A program made the position numbers and the translations under genes. From Celerinatantimonas sp046054195 (lineage in GTDB: Bacteria > Pseudomonadota > Gammaproteobacteria > Enterobacterales > Celerinatantimonadaceae), in NCBI RefSeq assembly GCF_046054195.1, contig NZ_JBEQCS010000009.1:62001-126000 (forward strand): 64,000 bases of DNA, in the 5' to 3' direction. This document shows positions 17,500 through 25,891 of this stretch, one piece after another. Position 1 is the stretch's first letter. Every line of letters begins with the position of its first letter. Under the pieces are notes generated by a model. The model was not told the origin of the DNA. It was given only the letters and a program-made list of their open reading frames with translations, and did no database searches.

Positions 17500-17826
17500 A
17501 TGAAACCGATTGATTTTACGAGTCCTCGAGCAGCAGCCAGAGCATTTACACCGAAGTTAGCTGACTTTGTTGAACAGCCGCTATATAGCGATGTCTGGGC
17601 AGATCCAGCACTTGCACCGCGCGATCGCAGTTTGATCACCATCGCCTGTTTAATCGCGCTGAACCATTCCAATGAGTTGCCAGCGCATCTTAGACGAGGC
17701 TTAGAAAATGGACTAACTCAAGAGCAGATCAGTGCAGTGATCACCCATTTGGCATTCTATGCCGGTTTTCCTGCTGCCATTACGGCGTCTGCATATGCTA
17801 ACGCCAGACTTGTTATAACGCGCTGA
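17500..17826 (+). CDS. Carboxymuconolactone decarboxylase family protein
   Basis: 108 residues with the CMD fold (PF02627): DRSLITIACLIALNHSNELPAHLRRGLENGLTQ is split here by a conserved Glu and His (ELPAHL), followed by THLAFYAGFPAA. The CxxC peroxidase motif of AhpD is absent, so it resembles the small PcaC-like proteins often found beside oxidoreductases. It follows the aldehyde dehydrogenase by 37 bases and precedes a quinone oxidoreductase by 49, so it is probably co-transcribed. Actual activity is unknown. Confidence 0.83.
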   Translation: MKPIDFTSPRAAARAFTPKLADFVEQPLYSDVWADPALAPRDRSLITIACLIALNHSNELPAHLRRGLENGLTQEQISAVITHLAFYAGFPAAITASAYANARLVITR

Positions 17827-17875
17827 ACCGCAAAAGAGCCACAACAAACAGTTTAAAACTTTGAAGGAAAAGATC

Positions 17876-18859
17876 ATGAAAGCAATTAACTTTGACCAAT
17901 TTGGAACACCAGACGTTCTTAAAATTACAGAAGTCGCAGCTCCTGAACTGCGCCCGCATGACTTGTTAGTAAAAACCCGAGCCGCAGGCGTAAACAGAGC
18001 GGATTTAACCCATCGCCGAGGTGGCTATGGCCGACCAGATTTTGGCGATTCAACCATCATGGGGCTTGAGATTGCCGGTGATGTCATTGCGATGGGCGAA
18101 AAAGTAACTGGCTATGCAATTGGCGACCGAGTGATGGGAATTGTGGGCGGTGGCGCTTATGCTGAACAAGCGCGCATCGACTATCGCATGGCAATGCCTA
18201 TTCCCGAACAGATGGATTACATTCAAGGTGCTGCAATTACAGAAGTTTTTGTCACCGCCCATGAAGCACTTATTCATCTGGGGCAATTAAAGGCTGATGA
18301 AACCGTCCTCATTCATGCAGGTGCTGGCGGTGTTGGTGGCGCGGCAGTTCAGTTAGCTCGAGCAACCGGGGCAACCGTTTTTACAACCGCCAAGCAATCT
18401 GCGCATGGGCTTGTTCATCAACTTGGAGCCGATTATGCGATTGATTACGAGCAACAAGACTTTGCCCAAGTCATCGCTAAACTCACTGATAAACAAGGCG
18501 TGGATCTTATTCTCGATTTTATTGGCGCACCTTATTTTGAGCGCAATATAAATAGCCTTAATTTTGGTGGGCGGCTGATTCAAATTGGCATTATGGGTGG
18601 TGTTGAAAACGCTAAAATACCATTAGACCGGGTTCTTTATCATCATCTGCAAATTAAAGGGACCGTGATGAAATCACGCTCTCAGGATGTTAAACAGCAG
18701 ATGTCAAAACGCTTTAAAGAACACTGGCTTTCTCGCTTTGGCAACGACGGGCTAAACCCAGTCATTGACAGTGTATTTGCTCTTGAAGATGCAAGTCACG
18801 CTCATCAACGCATGGAAGATGGGTTAAATGTCGGGAAAATCGTTTTGACGATGGATTAA
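17876..18859 (+). CDS. Zinc-free quinone oxidoreductase (MDR family, Qor-like)
   Basis: 327 residues of the medium-chain dehydrogenase/reductase superfamily. The N-terminal GroES-like domain (MKAINFDQFGTPDVLKITEV) is followed by a Rossmann domain with AGAGGVGGAAVQLARATGA (about residue 145). It lacks the zinc cysteines of alcohol dehydrogenases. It probably reduces quinones or alpha,beta-unsaturated carbonyls with NADPH. The ATG at 17876 is chosen over TTG 17861 because GAAGGA lies 7 bases before it. It ends the LysR-linked group. Confidence 0.88.
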   Translation: MKAINFDQFGTPDVLKITEVAAPELRPHDLLVKTRAAGVNRADLTHRRGGYGRPDFGDSTIMGLEIAGDVIAMGEKVTGYAIGDRVMGIVGGGAYAEQARIDYRMAMPIPEQMDYIQGAAITEVFVTAHEALIHLGQLKADETVLIHAGAGGVGGAAVQLARATGATVFTTAKQSAHGLVHQLGADYAIDYEQQDFAQVIAKLTDKQGVDLILDFIGAPYFERNINSLNFGGRLIQIGIMGGVENAKIPLDRVLYHHLQIKGTVMKSRSQDVKQQMSKRFKEHWLSRFGNDGLNPVIDSVFALEDASHAHQRMEDGLNVGKIVLTMD

Positions 18860-18915
18860 AACTTACCCCGCAGACACGAAGGTGAGGCGCCTCACTTTCG
18901 TTGTTTGTTCAAAGA

Positions 18916-19545
18916 TTATTGAACTTGTTCATTTAATGCTAAATGCCGTTGTTGGCTTCTTAGTGACGGCTCTATATCAAAAAGTAGTTCTAGATTTTGA
19001 TAGAAAATCGCTCGGCGCGAAAACTTTTCCTTTTTAATGCACCAAGTCACTTCGCACCCTAAAAACGCAAATGCTGCAGCTTCAAATAACTCATGGGCAT
19101 CAGCACGATTGCGGATCTGCCCCGCTTGTTGTGCTTTTTTTATAATCGCTGTCGTTAACGTGGCCAATGCTGGGTTGAAATCAAACGAACCCTGATCACT
19201 TTTTAAATTCATCATCAACAGTTGACTGCAAAGATCTGCGCCAAGTTCCATGCTCGCATCGATCAGCTCGTCGTAAACAACTTGCAGTTGCTGCCAATAA
19301 TTTTCAGCTAAAACAAACGATAACGCCCTTTGATTAATACGCTCGATAACCTCTTGATAAAAATGGCTTAACAAGCTCTGTTTCGAATCAAAATGATAGT
19401 AAAACCCAGTTTTAGTGATTTGGCATTCTTTACATATATCGTTCACTTTAACTTGTTCATAGCCTCGCGCCTTGAATAAGGCATAGGCAGCTTGGGTAAT
19501 TCGCTCTTTTGTCGAAAGTTTCGTTAACGATTGAGATTTTGGCAT
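18916..19545 (-). CDS. TetR family transcriptional regulator
   Basis: 209 residues. The N-terminal helix-turn-helix is clear: TKERITQAAYALFKARGYEQ, then VNDICKECQITKTGFYYHF (about residues 38-56). The C-terminal ligand domain is divergent. It is transcribed away from the flavin oxidoreductase gene at 19719 across a 173-base gap that holds a perfect palindrome, so that gene, and perhaps its own promoter, are the likely targets. Confidence 0.93.
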   Translation of the reverse strand: MPKSQSLTKLSTKERITQAAYALFKARGYEQVKVNDICKECQITKTGFYYHFDSKQSLLSHFYQEVIERINQRALSFVLAENYWQQLQVVYDELIDASMELGADLCSQLLMMNLKSDQGSFDFNPALATLTTAIIKKAQQAGQIRNRADAHELFEAAAFAFLGCEVTWCIKKEKFSRRAIFYQNLELLFDIEPSLRSQQRHLALNEQVQ

Positions 19546-19675
19546 GACTTTACAAGTTCCTTTAAGACCAGCCAGTTATACCAGCTTACAAGGAGATCCT
19601 CATCCCATCATGAGCACTTTTTAGTTAAAAAAGCTCATCCTTATGCTTGTGATCAAAATTAATTTTTCCTTAGTA

Positions 19676-19707
19676 AATTTATACTTTACCCAGGTAAAGT
19701 ATAAATT
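19676..19707. promoter_or_regulatory. Perfect palindrome, likely TetR-family operator
   Basis: Two perfect 15-base arms, aatttatactttacc (19676-19690) and ggtaaagtataaatt (19693-19707), separated by ca. It ends 11 bases before the ATG at 19719, next to the Shine-Dalgarno AGGAG. Binding here would block transcription of the oxidoreductase gene. The divergent TetR gene at 18916-19545 is the obvious candidate. Confidence 0.8.
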
Positions 19708-19718
19708 AGGAGCGTGTG

Positions 19719-21629
19719 ATGAAACTCTTTAGTAAAGGAGCCATCGGCCAGATGAAGCTGAAAAACCGCGTTGTCATGGCCCCAATGGGGACTAAACCGC
19801 TGCCAGATGGCAGCTATAGCCCTAATGCGATCAACTACTTTGAAGAGCGAGCGAAAGGCGGAACTGGGTTGATTATTACAGGTGCCAATATTGTCACCAC
19901 AAAATATGAACAGCGCCCAGAGAACGAACTCTCAGAATTCCACCAAGTTGAAAATCTAGCGGTCATGATTGAACGCTGCCATCACTACGGGGCCAAAGTC
20001 TGCGTACAGCTCACGCCAGGACTGGGACGAATGGTCTATTGTGACCCATTTAATCCACCATTTTCAGCAAGTGCAGGCACTCATTCGTTCTGGTTTCCAG
20101 AGCTCAAGTGTCGAGAGCTAAGCGTCGATGACATCCATTATTTAGAAGAGCGGATGGCCTATTCAGCAACGCTTGCAAAAGCCGCTGGTGCCGATGCGAT
20201 AGAAATCCACGGATATGGTGGGTATTTGATGGATCAATTTCATTCATCGTTATGGAATCATCGCGATGACCAATACGGTGGCAGTTTAGAAAATCGACTG
20301 CGGTTCTCATTAGAAACGATTGCGGCAATTCGCCAAGCCTGTGGGAGTGAATTTCCAATCATCATGAAATATACCGCTTATCACGGCATCGAAGGCGGAC
20401 GAGAACTTGAGGAAGGGATCGCCATGGCGAAAATATTTGAGCCAGAGGTCGATGCTTTGCATATCGATGTTGGATGCTATGAAAAATGGTACAAAGCGAT
20501 CTCGACAGTCTACGAAAAAGACGCCCACCAAATGAAAATCACCCAAGCCGTAAAACAGGCGGTGAACATTGCGGTTATCGGCCAAGGCAAACTCAACACA
20601 CCGGAACTTGCCGAATCAGCATTGGACAATGGCTGGGTTGATTATGTTGGATTGGGCCACCAGCTTTTAGCCGACCCACACTGGGCTAAAAAAGCCAAAG
20701 CAGGTTTAAGCGAAGATATTGTACCTTGTATTGGCTGTAACGAATGTTTGCTCAGTGGTTTTAGCGGCAAACATTATTATTGCGCAGTCAATCCATTATG
20801 CTACGCCGAAAAAGATTACCAATTGAGCAAAGCTGACCAAACGCGCAAAGTTTTAGTCGTCGGAGCAGGCCCAGGTGGCATGGAAGCGGCGATAGCAGCG
20901 AGTGAGCGAGGATTTAGCGTTGAAATTTGGGAGAAATCTGGCCAGCTTGGAGGGAACTTGCATGCAGCGGGTTATCCAAGCTTCAAACACGATGTATTAA
21001 AACTTATCCGTTATATGCAACATCGTATCGAACAATTGCAAATTCCAGTGCATTTTCATAAAGCACCGACAGCTCAAGAGATTATCGCCGGTCACTATGA
21101 CAAAGTCATCCTCGCTACCGGATCAAAAAGCATTGTTCCACCGATAGCAGGGATTGAGCACGCCTTTGTTGCTGATGATTACCTGACTGGAAAAAAACAG
21201 TGTGGTAAAAAAGTTGTGGTGATTGGCGGCGGTTTAGTGGGCTGTGAAACAGCCGCGTTTATGCAAGAGAGAGCCGAAGAAGTCACGATAATTGAACGCC
21301 TTGGCGATATTTTAGCAACGGTTCAACACTGCAAAAATAACGATTTATCTCTGCGGGATCTACTCAGCGAACGCCAGATAAAAATCGTTGCTGATGCATC
21401 CGTGACCCATATTACGCCCGATTGTGTCATCTACGAAAAAGAGGGGCAACGCTTTGAAATCAGCTGCGATACAGTCATTATCGCGGCAGGTTATCGAGCC
21501 AATAATTCACTTGTCGATGAGCTAGAAGATAAGGTTGACTCACTTAGCGTCGTAGGCGATGCCGTATCGTCTCGACGCATTTTAGATGCAGTACACGAGG
21601 CTTATCATGCAATTCGGGTTATGGAGTAA
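19719..21629 (+). CDS. NADH:flavin oxidoreductase / 2,4-dienoyl-CoA reductase-like Fe-S flavoprotein
   Basis: 636 residues with the FadH/BaiCD layout. There is an Old-Yellow-Enzyme TIM barrel at the N-terminus (KNRVVMAPMGTKPLPDG; GADAIEIHGYGGYLMDQFHS), an Fe-S cysteine cluster (PCIGCNECLLSG...YYCAVNP, about 338-353), then two Rossmann folds for FAD and NAD(P)H (VLVVGAGPGGMEAAIAASER; VVVIGGGLVGCETAAF). It should reduce a conjugated C=C bond. The cluster spacing is C-x2-C-x2-C-x11-C, one residue shorter than C-x2-C-x3-C in E. coli FadH. The ATG at 19719 is preferred to GTG 19716 because of AGGAG upstream. A TetR-type palindrome covers its leader. Confidence 0.88.
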   Translation: MKLFSKGAIGQMKLKNRVVMAPMGTKPLPDGSYSPNAINYFEERAKGGTGLIITGANIVTTKYEQRPENELSEFHQVENLAVMIERCHHYGAKVCVQLTPGLGRMVYCDPFNPPFSASAGTHSFWFPELKCRELSVDDIHYLEERMAYSATLAKAAGADAIEIHGYGGYLMDQFHSSLWNHRDDQYGGSLENRLRFSLETIAAIRQACGSEFPIIMKYTAYHGIEGGRELEEGIAMAKIFEPEVDALHIDVGCYEKWYKAISTVYEKDAHQMKITQAVKQAVNIAVIGQGKLNTPELAESALDNGWVDYVGLGHQLLADPHWAKKAKAGLSEDIVPCIGCNECLLSGFSGKHYYCAVNPLCYAEKDYQLSKADQTRKVLVVGAGPGGMEAAIAASERGFSVEIWEKSGQLGGNLHAAGYPSFKHDVLKLIRYMQHRIEQLQIPVHFHKAPTAQEIIAGHYDKVILATGSKSIVPPIAGIEHAFVADDYLTGKKQCGKKVVVIGGGLVGCETAAFMQERAEEVTIIERLGDILATVQHCKNNDLSLRDLLSERQIKIVADASVTHITPDCVIYEKEGQRFEISCDTVIIAAGYRANNSLVDELEDKVDSLSVVGDAVSSRRILDAVHEAYHAIRVME

Positions 21630-21834
21630 AAACGGCTTGTATTGACTCTATTTAAGAAACTGTGACTCGGCTTTTTCAATCAGATGAAGGCAAAATCATC
21701 ATTGAACTCAGCCGAGCCTATCATCTATTTCTATTGTTGTTTGAGTGTCGATAAAGCCTAAGTATAATGCCCCAAATATTGCGGCCAACTCATCAGCAAA
21801 ATGGTTTGGCATTTGTCTCGCGCAAGGAGAACAC

Positions 21835-22761
21835 ATGAAAATTGCGGTCATTGGTGCAGGTGCTATGGGGTGTCTGTATGGGGCTTATCTAAGCCAGTTT
21901 CACGATGTTTATATGATTGATGCCCTAAAAGCTCAGGTTGATGCGATCAACCACAATGGCATCACGCTCACCGAAGAAGATGACAGCCAGCAAAACTACC
22001 CCAATGTTTCTGCATTTCTCTCAGGGCAATGTCAAGAAGCGGTAGACTTGGTGATTGTCTTTGTAAAATCAACCTACACCGAACAAGCCTTAGAGCAAAA
22101 CAATGACTTGTTTAAAGATTCAACCATTGTGATGACACTACAAAATGGCGCTGGGAATGACCGAAAAATATCGAAATATGTCGCTGCTGAAAATGTCATT
22201 ATTGGCACTAGTAAACACAATGCGGTTAATCTGGGTAACGGCAGCGTTGATCACTCCGGCAGTGGTGTCACCAATATCGGGAGCAATCACGATGCCAACC
22301 ATATTATTGCGAAAGTATCGAATGTACTGACTCAAGCCGGATTTGAAGTCAGCGTAGCCGATGACATTCAGCGTATTATCTGGAGCAAATTGTTAGTCAA
22401 TTTATCCGTCAATACATTTACGGCCATCACCATGACGCCCATTGGCTATATGATTAAAAATGATAGCGCTTGGGATTTTGCCAAACGCCTGGTTTATGAA
22501 GCGATTGAAGTCGCTGAAGCTGATGGGACCTATTTTGATCGCCGAGAAGCACTCAATATGGTGAAAGAGGTCTGTGTAAAAGCAGGTGATGGTTATTCAT
22601 CCATGTATCAAGACCGCAAACACCGGGTGAAAATGGAGATTGATGCCATTAATGGCGCCATTGTTGAGCAAGCGAAGCAATATGGCGTTCCAACCCCTTA
22701 TAACACATTAATTGTTGCCTTAATTCATGCCATTGAAGGCGCCTACGATCTTTACGAGTAA
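21835..22761 (+). CDS. panE: 2-dehydropantoate 2-reductase family protein
   Basis: 308 residues from the ATG at 21835, which has GGAG 6 bases upstream; the frame remains open further upstream without a ribosome binding site. The N-terminal Rossmann motif MKIAVIGAGAMGCLYGAYLS and VIVFVKSTYTEQAL plus TLQNGAGND match ApbA/PanE enzymes. These reduce ketopantoate to pantoate with NADPH for pantothenate synthesis. The catalytic Lys is probably in IWSKLLVNLSVNTFTAIT (about residue 183). Paralogues act on other 2-keto acids, so the exact substrate is not proven. It is a single gene with its own terminator. Confidence 0.85.
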   Translation: MKIAVIGAGAMGCLYGAYLSQFHDVYMIDALKAQVDAINHNGITLTEEDDSQQNYPNVSAFLSGQCQEAVDLVIVFVKSTYTEQALEQNNDLFKDSTIVMTLQNGAGNDRKISKYVAAENVIIGTSKHNAVNLGNGSVDHSGSGVTNIGSNHDANHIIAKVSNVLTQAGFEVSVADDIQRIIWSKLLVNLSVNTFTAITMTPIGYMIKNDSAWDFAKRLVYEAIEVAEADGTYFDRREALNMVKEVCVKAGDGYSSMYQDRKHRVKMEIDAINGAIVEQAKQYGVPTPYNTLIVALIHAIEGAYDLYE

Positions 22762-22785
22762 GTTCTTCTTATATAAATGACAAGA

Positions 22786-22811
22786 AAGAAGCCGAACATG
22801 GCTTCTTTTTT
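22786..22811 (+). terminator. panE terminator
   Basis: 8-bp stem aagaagcc (22786-22793) / ggcttctt (22800-22807), 6-base loop, followed by T-rich sequence. Confidence 0.85.
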
Positions 22812-23074
22812 ATCTTTCATTTAAATACTTAGCATATAAAAGTATTTTTTAAGTAATTAACTTTTAATTATTTATAACAGCTAGTTACGCATTAATTTGT
22901 GAGCAATAACTTTAACTATTTAATTGACGATTAAGTTATCAACTTAAATTTATCTATATTATAACAAAACAATATCAATATCTGTTTGAGATATATTCTT
23001 TAATCTTTACTATCCCTTCCATATATTTATTAAAAGTTATTAAAATCCCACAGACTTATATTTGAATTAGTTAT
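22812..23074. other. AT-rich intergenic region upstream of the YeeE/YedE gene
   Basis: About 260 bases of very AT-rich DNA between the panE terminator and the transporter. No ORF, RNA gene or strong dyad was seen. It probably holds the transporter promoter; several TATAAT-like boxes make an exact choice impossible. Confidence 0.4.
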
Positions 23075-24328
23075 ATGAAAATAAACAGTAAAGAATATAT
23101 TGCAGGTTTTATCCTGCTCGCTCTCGTATTACTACTGGGAGCAACGGAGCTAACATCAACCATATTTTTCCGTCTGGTGGTAGGCCTTGGTCTAGGTTAC
23201 GCGTTATCCCGCGCTTCCTTGGGATTTGCCGGGAGTGTCAACCGAGCCTATCGCTATGGTTCGACCCGACTGATGCGCGCTTTGATGGTTCTATTTACGC
23301 TAACCGCTATCGCATCAACTGCATTTTTATATGGCCAAAACCCGCTGCAGATGCATCTTTGGGTAAACCCAATTAATATTGGGCTACTCGTTGGCGGATT
23401 GTTATTTGGGTTTGGGATGTCAATTGGTAGCTGCTGCGCAACTGGGGTGATGTCTTATTTTTCCAGTAACTTAGCAAGACCACTCATCGTACTATTTTTC
23501 TTTGGTATGGGGGTCTTTCTTGGCTTTCCACTTCAGGCAACACAGAGCTGGATTAAACAGACAGTCGTCTCAACGTCCACTTATGCAGGTCGCGGTGTTT
23601 ATCTACCCGACCTATTTTCTGGCGATCCGCTCCATGGTTACTTAGGCGCAATCTTATTAACTGCGCTATTTGCCGGGATTGTCATCTGGATATCGCATCG
23701 CTACGAACAAGCTCGGCGCAATAAAAATACCTATATTGGTGTTGAATCTGAGCATGAACAGCTCGCTCAAAAACCATTTAACAGCGCTGAACATCCATTA
23801 TTTAGCTTTGCAACTTATGAGGCACTCTTTATCCGGCGGTGGTCAGCATTTACCGGGATTACCGTCATCGTCGTACTATTTAGTTTATTAATGGGAGTGA
23901 CCGGTTCAGGCTGGGGCGCATCATCGCCATTTGGATTTTGGTTTGGCCGCTTGTTAATCGCATTTGGAATTGATCCAGCTAGTGTTGCAGCTTTCACTCA
24001 TCGTCCAGAGAAAGTATTTACTATGCCATTTTTCTCACATTCAGTGAGTGTCCAAAACCTTGGCATTTTAATTGGTTCGGTGATTTCTTTACTACTATCG
24101 GGCCGCTTTGGTAAAAGCGTTATTCGTCTGCAACTGAGCTGGCGTGAAGTCATTATGCTGGTAATAGCAGGATTGAGCCTAGGACTTGGAACTCGTCTGG
24201 CCAATGGCTGTAACGTTGGCGCACTGTACACGCCTATTGCTAACTTCTCTCTGTCAGGCTGGATTTTCTTGGTTGTGATGGTACTTGGCGCAATTGCGGG
24301 CAATAAATTTACCAAAAAATTTGGCTAG
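23075..24328 (+). CDS. YeeE/YedE family (thiosulfate/sulfur) transporter
   Basis: 417 residues, very hydrophobic, with a duplicated layout. Each half has a conserved Gly/Cys motif: FGFGMSIGSCCATGVMSYFS (about residue 115) and LGTRLANGCNVGALYTPIA (about 370). This is the pattern of E. coli YeeE (TsuA, thiosulfate uptake) and YedE, where the cysteines pass thiosulfate through the membrane. The length is nearer YedE than YeeE. No TusA/YeeD sulfur carrier gene lies beside it, so the substrate is open. The ribosome binding site is weak. Confidence 0.85.
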   Translation: MKINSKEYIAGFILLALVLLLGATELTSTIFFRLVVGLGLGYALSRASLGFAGSVNRAYRYGSTRLMRALMVLFTLTAIASTAFLYGQNPLQMHLWVNPINIGLLVGGLLFGFGMSIGSCCATGVMSYFSSNLARPLIVLFFFGMGVFLGFPLQATQSWIKQTVVSTSTYAGRGVYLPDLFSGDPLHGYLGAILLTALFAGIVIWISHRYEQARRNKNTYIGVESEHEQLAQKPFNSAEHPLFSFATYEALFIRRWSAFTGITVIVVLFSLLMGVTGSGWGASSPFGFWFGRLLIAFGIDPASVAAFTHRPEKVFTMPFFSHSVSVQNLGILIGSVISLLLSGRFGKSVIRLQLSWREVIMLVIAGLSLGLGTRLANGCNVGALYTPIANFSLSGWIFLVVMVLGAIAGNKFTKKFG

Positions 24329-24335
24329 AAATATC

Positions 24336-24367
24336 AATCAGAGCATGTATCAAAGCATGCTCTGATT
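24336..24367 (+). terminator. Hairpin after the YeeE/YedE gene
   Basis: Perfect 12-bp stem aatcagagcatg (24336-24347) / catgctctgatt (24356-24367), 8-base loop, 7 bases past the stop. It lacks a long T-run. Confidence 0.7.
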
Positions 24368-24699
24368 ATCATAAATAACGAAGTTTACGCACTGCCCACA
24401 ACAAATGATTAGCACTCACAACTCTTAATACAAATTACTTATCAACTCTAACTAAAAATTAAGCATGTGTACTTGGTACTAATTTATCAATAACGAAAAA
24501 TAAGTTCTAATAAGTTAGCCTTAGCTTATTAACAAATAACTTTTCAAACAAGAAAGCTCGATTACTACCTTATTTATCAAATAGATGACTAATTATTAAA
24601 TATTCTTATTTACTATATTAAATAATTTGATTAGTGGTTAGAATGGAACATATAGCAGCCATATCATTATTATTTGATTAAAGGGATATCGACTAATCA
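24368..24699. other. AT-rich intergenic region upstream of the diguanylate cyclase
   Basis: About 330 bases, rich in A and T, with many TTAT/AATAA runs. No gene or convincing dyad was seen. It probably holds the promoter of the gene at 24700. Confidence 0.4.
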
Positions 24700-25797
24700 A
24701 TGATTCTTTCATCTCGCTGGTTAAACATCAAACTTCCCATTTTTCAGGATGATTTTAAAAAATGGTACTTGCAAGCCAAGATGCTGCAGATCCGCTATAG
24801 TTCGGTTGTTACCGCTGTTTTATACTGGCTTTATACACTATTAGAAGTTCAGCAACATCTTCCCTATGAACAACTAAGGATAGTGAGCCATGGAATCGTT
24901 ATTCCACTGACTATGTTAGCGGCGGCACTGATAAGCATGCATGAACGTTTTTATCGTCCAATGCAACTACTCTTATTAATCGCCCCGGCCTGTGCAGTCG
25001 CAGTCAATATCTATCTGGATGCTGGACTGCTCTCGTATCCGCGATTTGTTCCTGAGACCTATTTAACTATTATTTGGATATTTGCTATCTCGGGACTCAA
25101 TTTTATACCTGCGACAGTATCAGCACTTATCTGTATCAGTTTTGAAATTGTGCTGCCATGGTACTTCTATGGAAAAATGATCCCGCTATTTTCCATGCAC
25201 TGGCTTTGGGTTCTTTCTGCGTTTGCGTTTGGCATCGTGGCCGCATTGATTATGGAACAGGTTTATCATGTCATATTTATGCAGCAGCGTGCTCTTATTC
25301 ATCTATCGAATGTTGATAGCCTGACTAAATTATGGAATCACAAAAAGATAACGGAGTTACTGTTACATGAAAGTGAGCGAACTAATCGTTATAACTCGCC
25401 GTTATCCATCATAATGCTCGATATTGATCACTTTAAACGGGTCAATGACACTTTTGGGCATATAGTTGGCGATCAGGTTTTGAAGCATTTTTCGAAAATT
25501 TTAAAGAGTAATTTGCGCCATTCAGACTATATTGGCCGGGTGGGCGGAGAAGAGTTCCTCATCATCTTACCGCAAACTACCTTACATCAAGCTTACCGTA
25601 TCGCTAAGGAACTGCTTGAGGTGATTCGTCAAAGTGATTTTGCTCCGGCAGGCCAACAAACAGCAAGTTTAGGAGTTAGTCAGTATCAAGCTGATGAGCC
25701 AATACGCTCAACACTCGAACGAGCCGACCAAGCTCTTTATCATGTGAAAGAGCACGGTAGAGATGATGCCAATATACAAAATTGTCAAGTCTCATAA
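24700..25797 (+). CDS. Membrane-bound diguanylate cyclase (GGDEF)
   Basis: 365 residues. The N-terminal 190 residues hold about six hydrophobic segments with short loops, a membrane sensor of unknown ligand. The C-terminal GGDEF domain begins near VDSLTKLWNHKKITELLLHE and has MLDIDHFKRVNDTFGH (metal-binding Asp) and the active-site GGEEF in GRVGGEEFLIILP (about residue 285). The inhibitory I-site RHSD lies exactly five residues before GGEEF, so product feedback is expected. It should make c-di-GMP from two GTP. It is a single gene with a terminator. Confidence 0.95.
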   Translation: MILSSRWLNIKLPIFQDDFKKWYLQAKMLQIRYSSVVTAVLYWLYTLLEVQQHLPYEQLRIVSHGIVIPLTMLAAALISMHERFYRPMQLLLLIAPACAVAVNIYLDAGLLSYPRFVPETYLTIIWIFAISGLNFIPATVSALICISFEIVLPWYFYGKMIPLFSMHWLWVLSAFAFGIVAALIMEQVYHVIFMQQRALIHLSNVDSLTKLWNHKKITELLLHESERTNRYNSPLSIIMLDIDHFKRVNDTFGHIVGDQVLKHFSKILKSNLRHSDYIGRVGGEEFLIILPQTTLHQAYRIAKELLEVIRQSDFAPAGQQTASLGVSQYQADEPIRSTLERADQALYHVKEHGRDDANIQNCQVS

Positions 25798-25836
25798 GCC
25801 CATTCATAAGGCTTTCAATAGATGACTCATAATAAA

Positions 25837-25862
25837 AAACCAGCCACATCCGTAGCTGGTTT
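25837..25862. terminator. Bidirectional terminator between diguanylate cyclase and esterase genes
   Basis: 8-bp stem aaaccagc (25837-25844) / gctggttt (25855-25862), with an A-run on the left side that would be a T-run for the minus-strand gene. Confidence 0.7.
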
Positions 25863-25891
25863 AAACCTGTTCTGTTATTTAGGACAAGTGA

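Noticed and set aside
21665..21716. 7-bp inverted repeat with a 37-base loop after the OYE-like gene
   Set aside because: The loop is too long and no T-run follows, so it is not convincing as a terminator.
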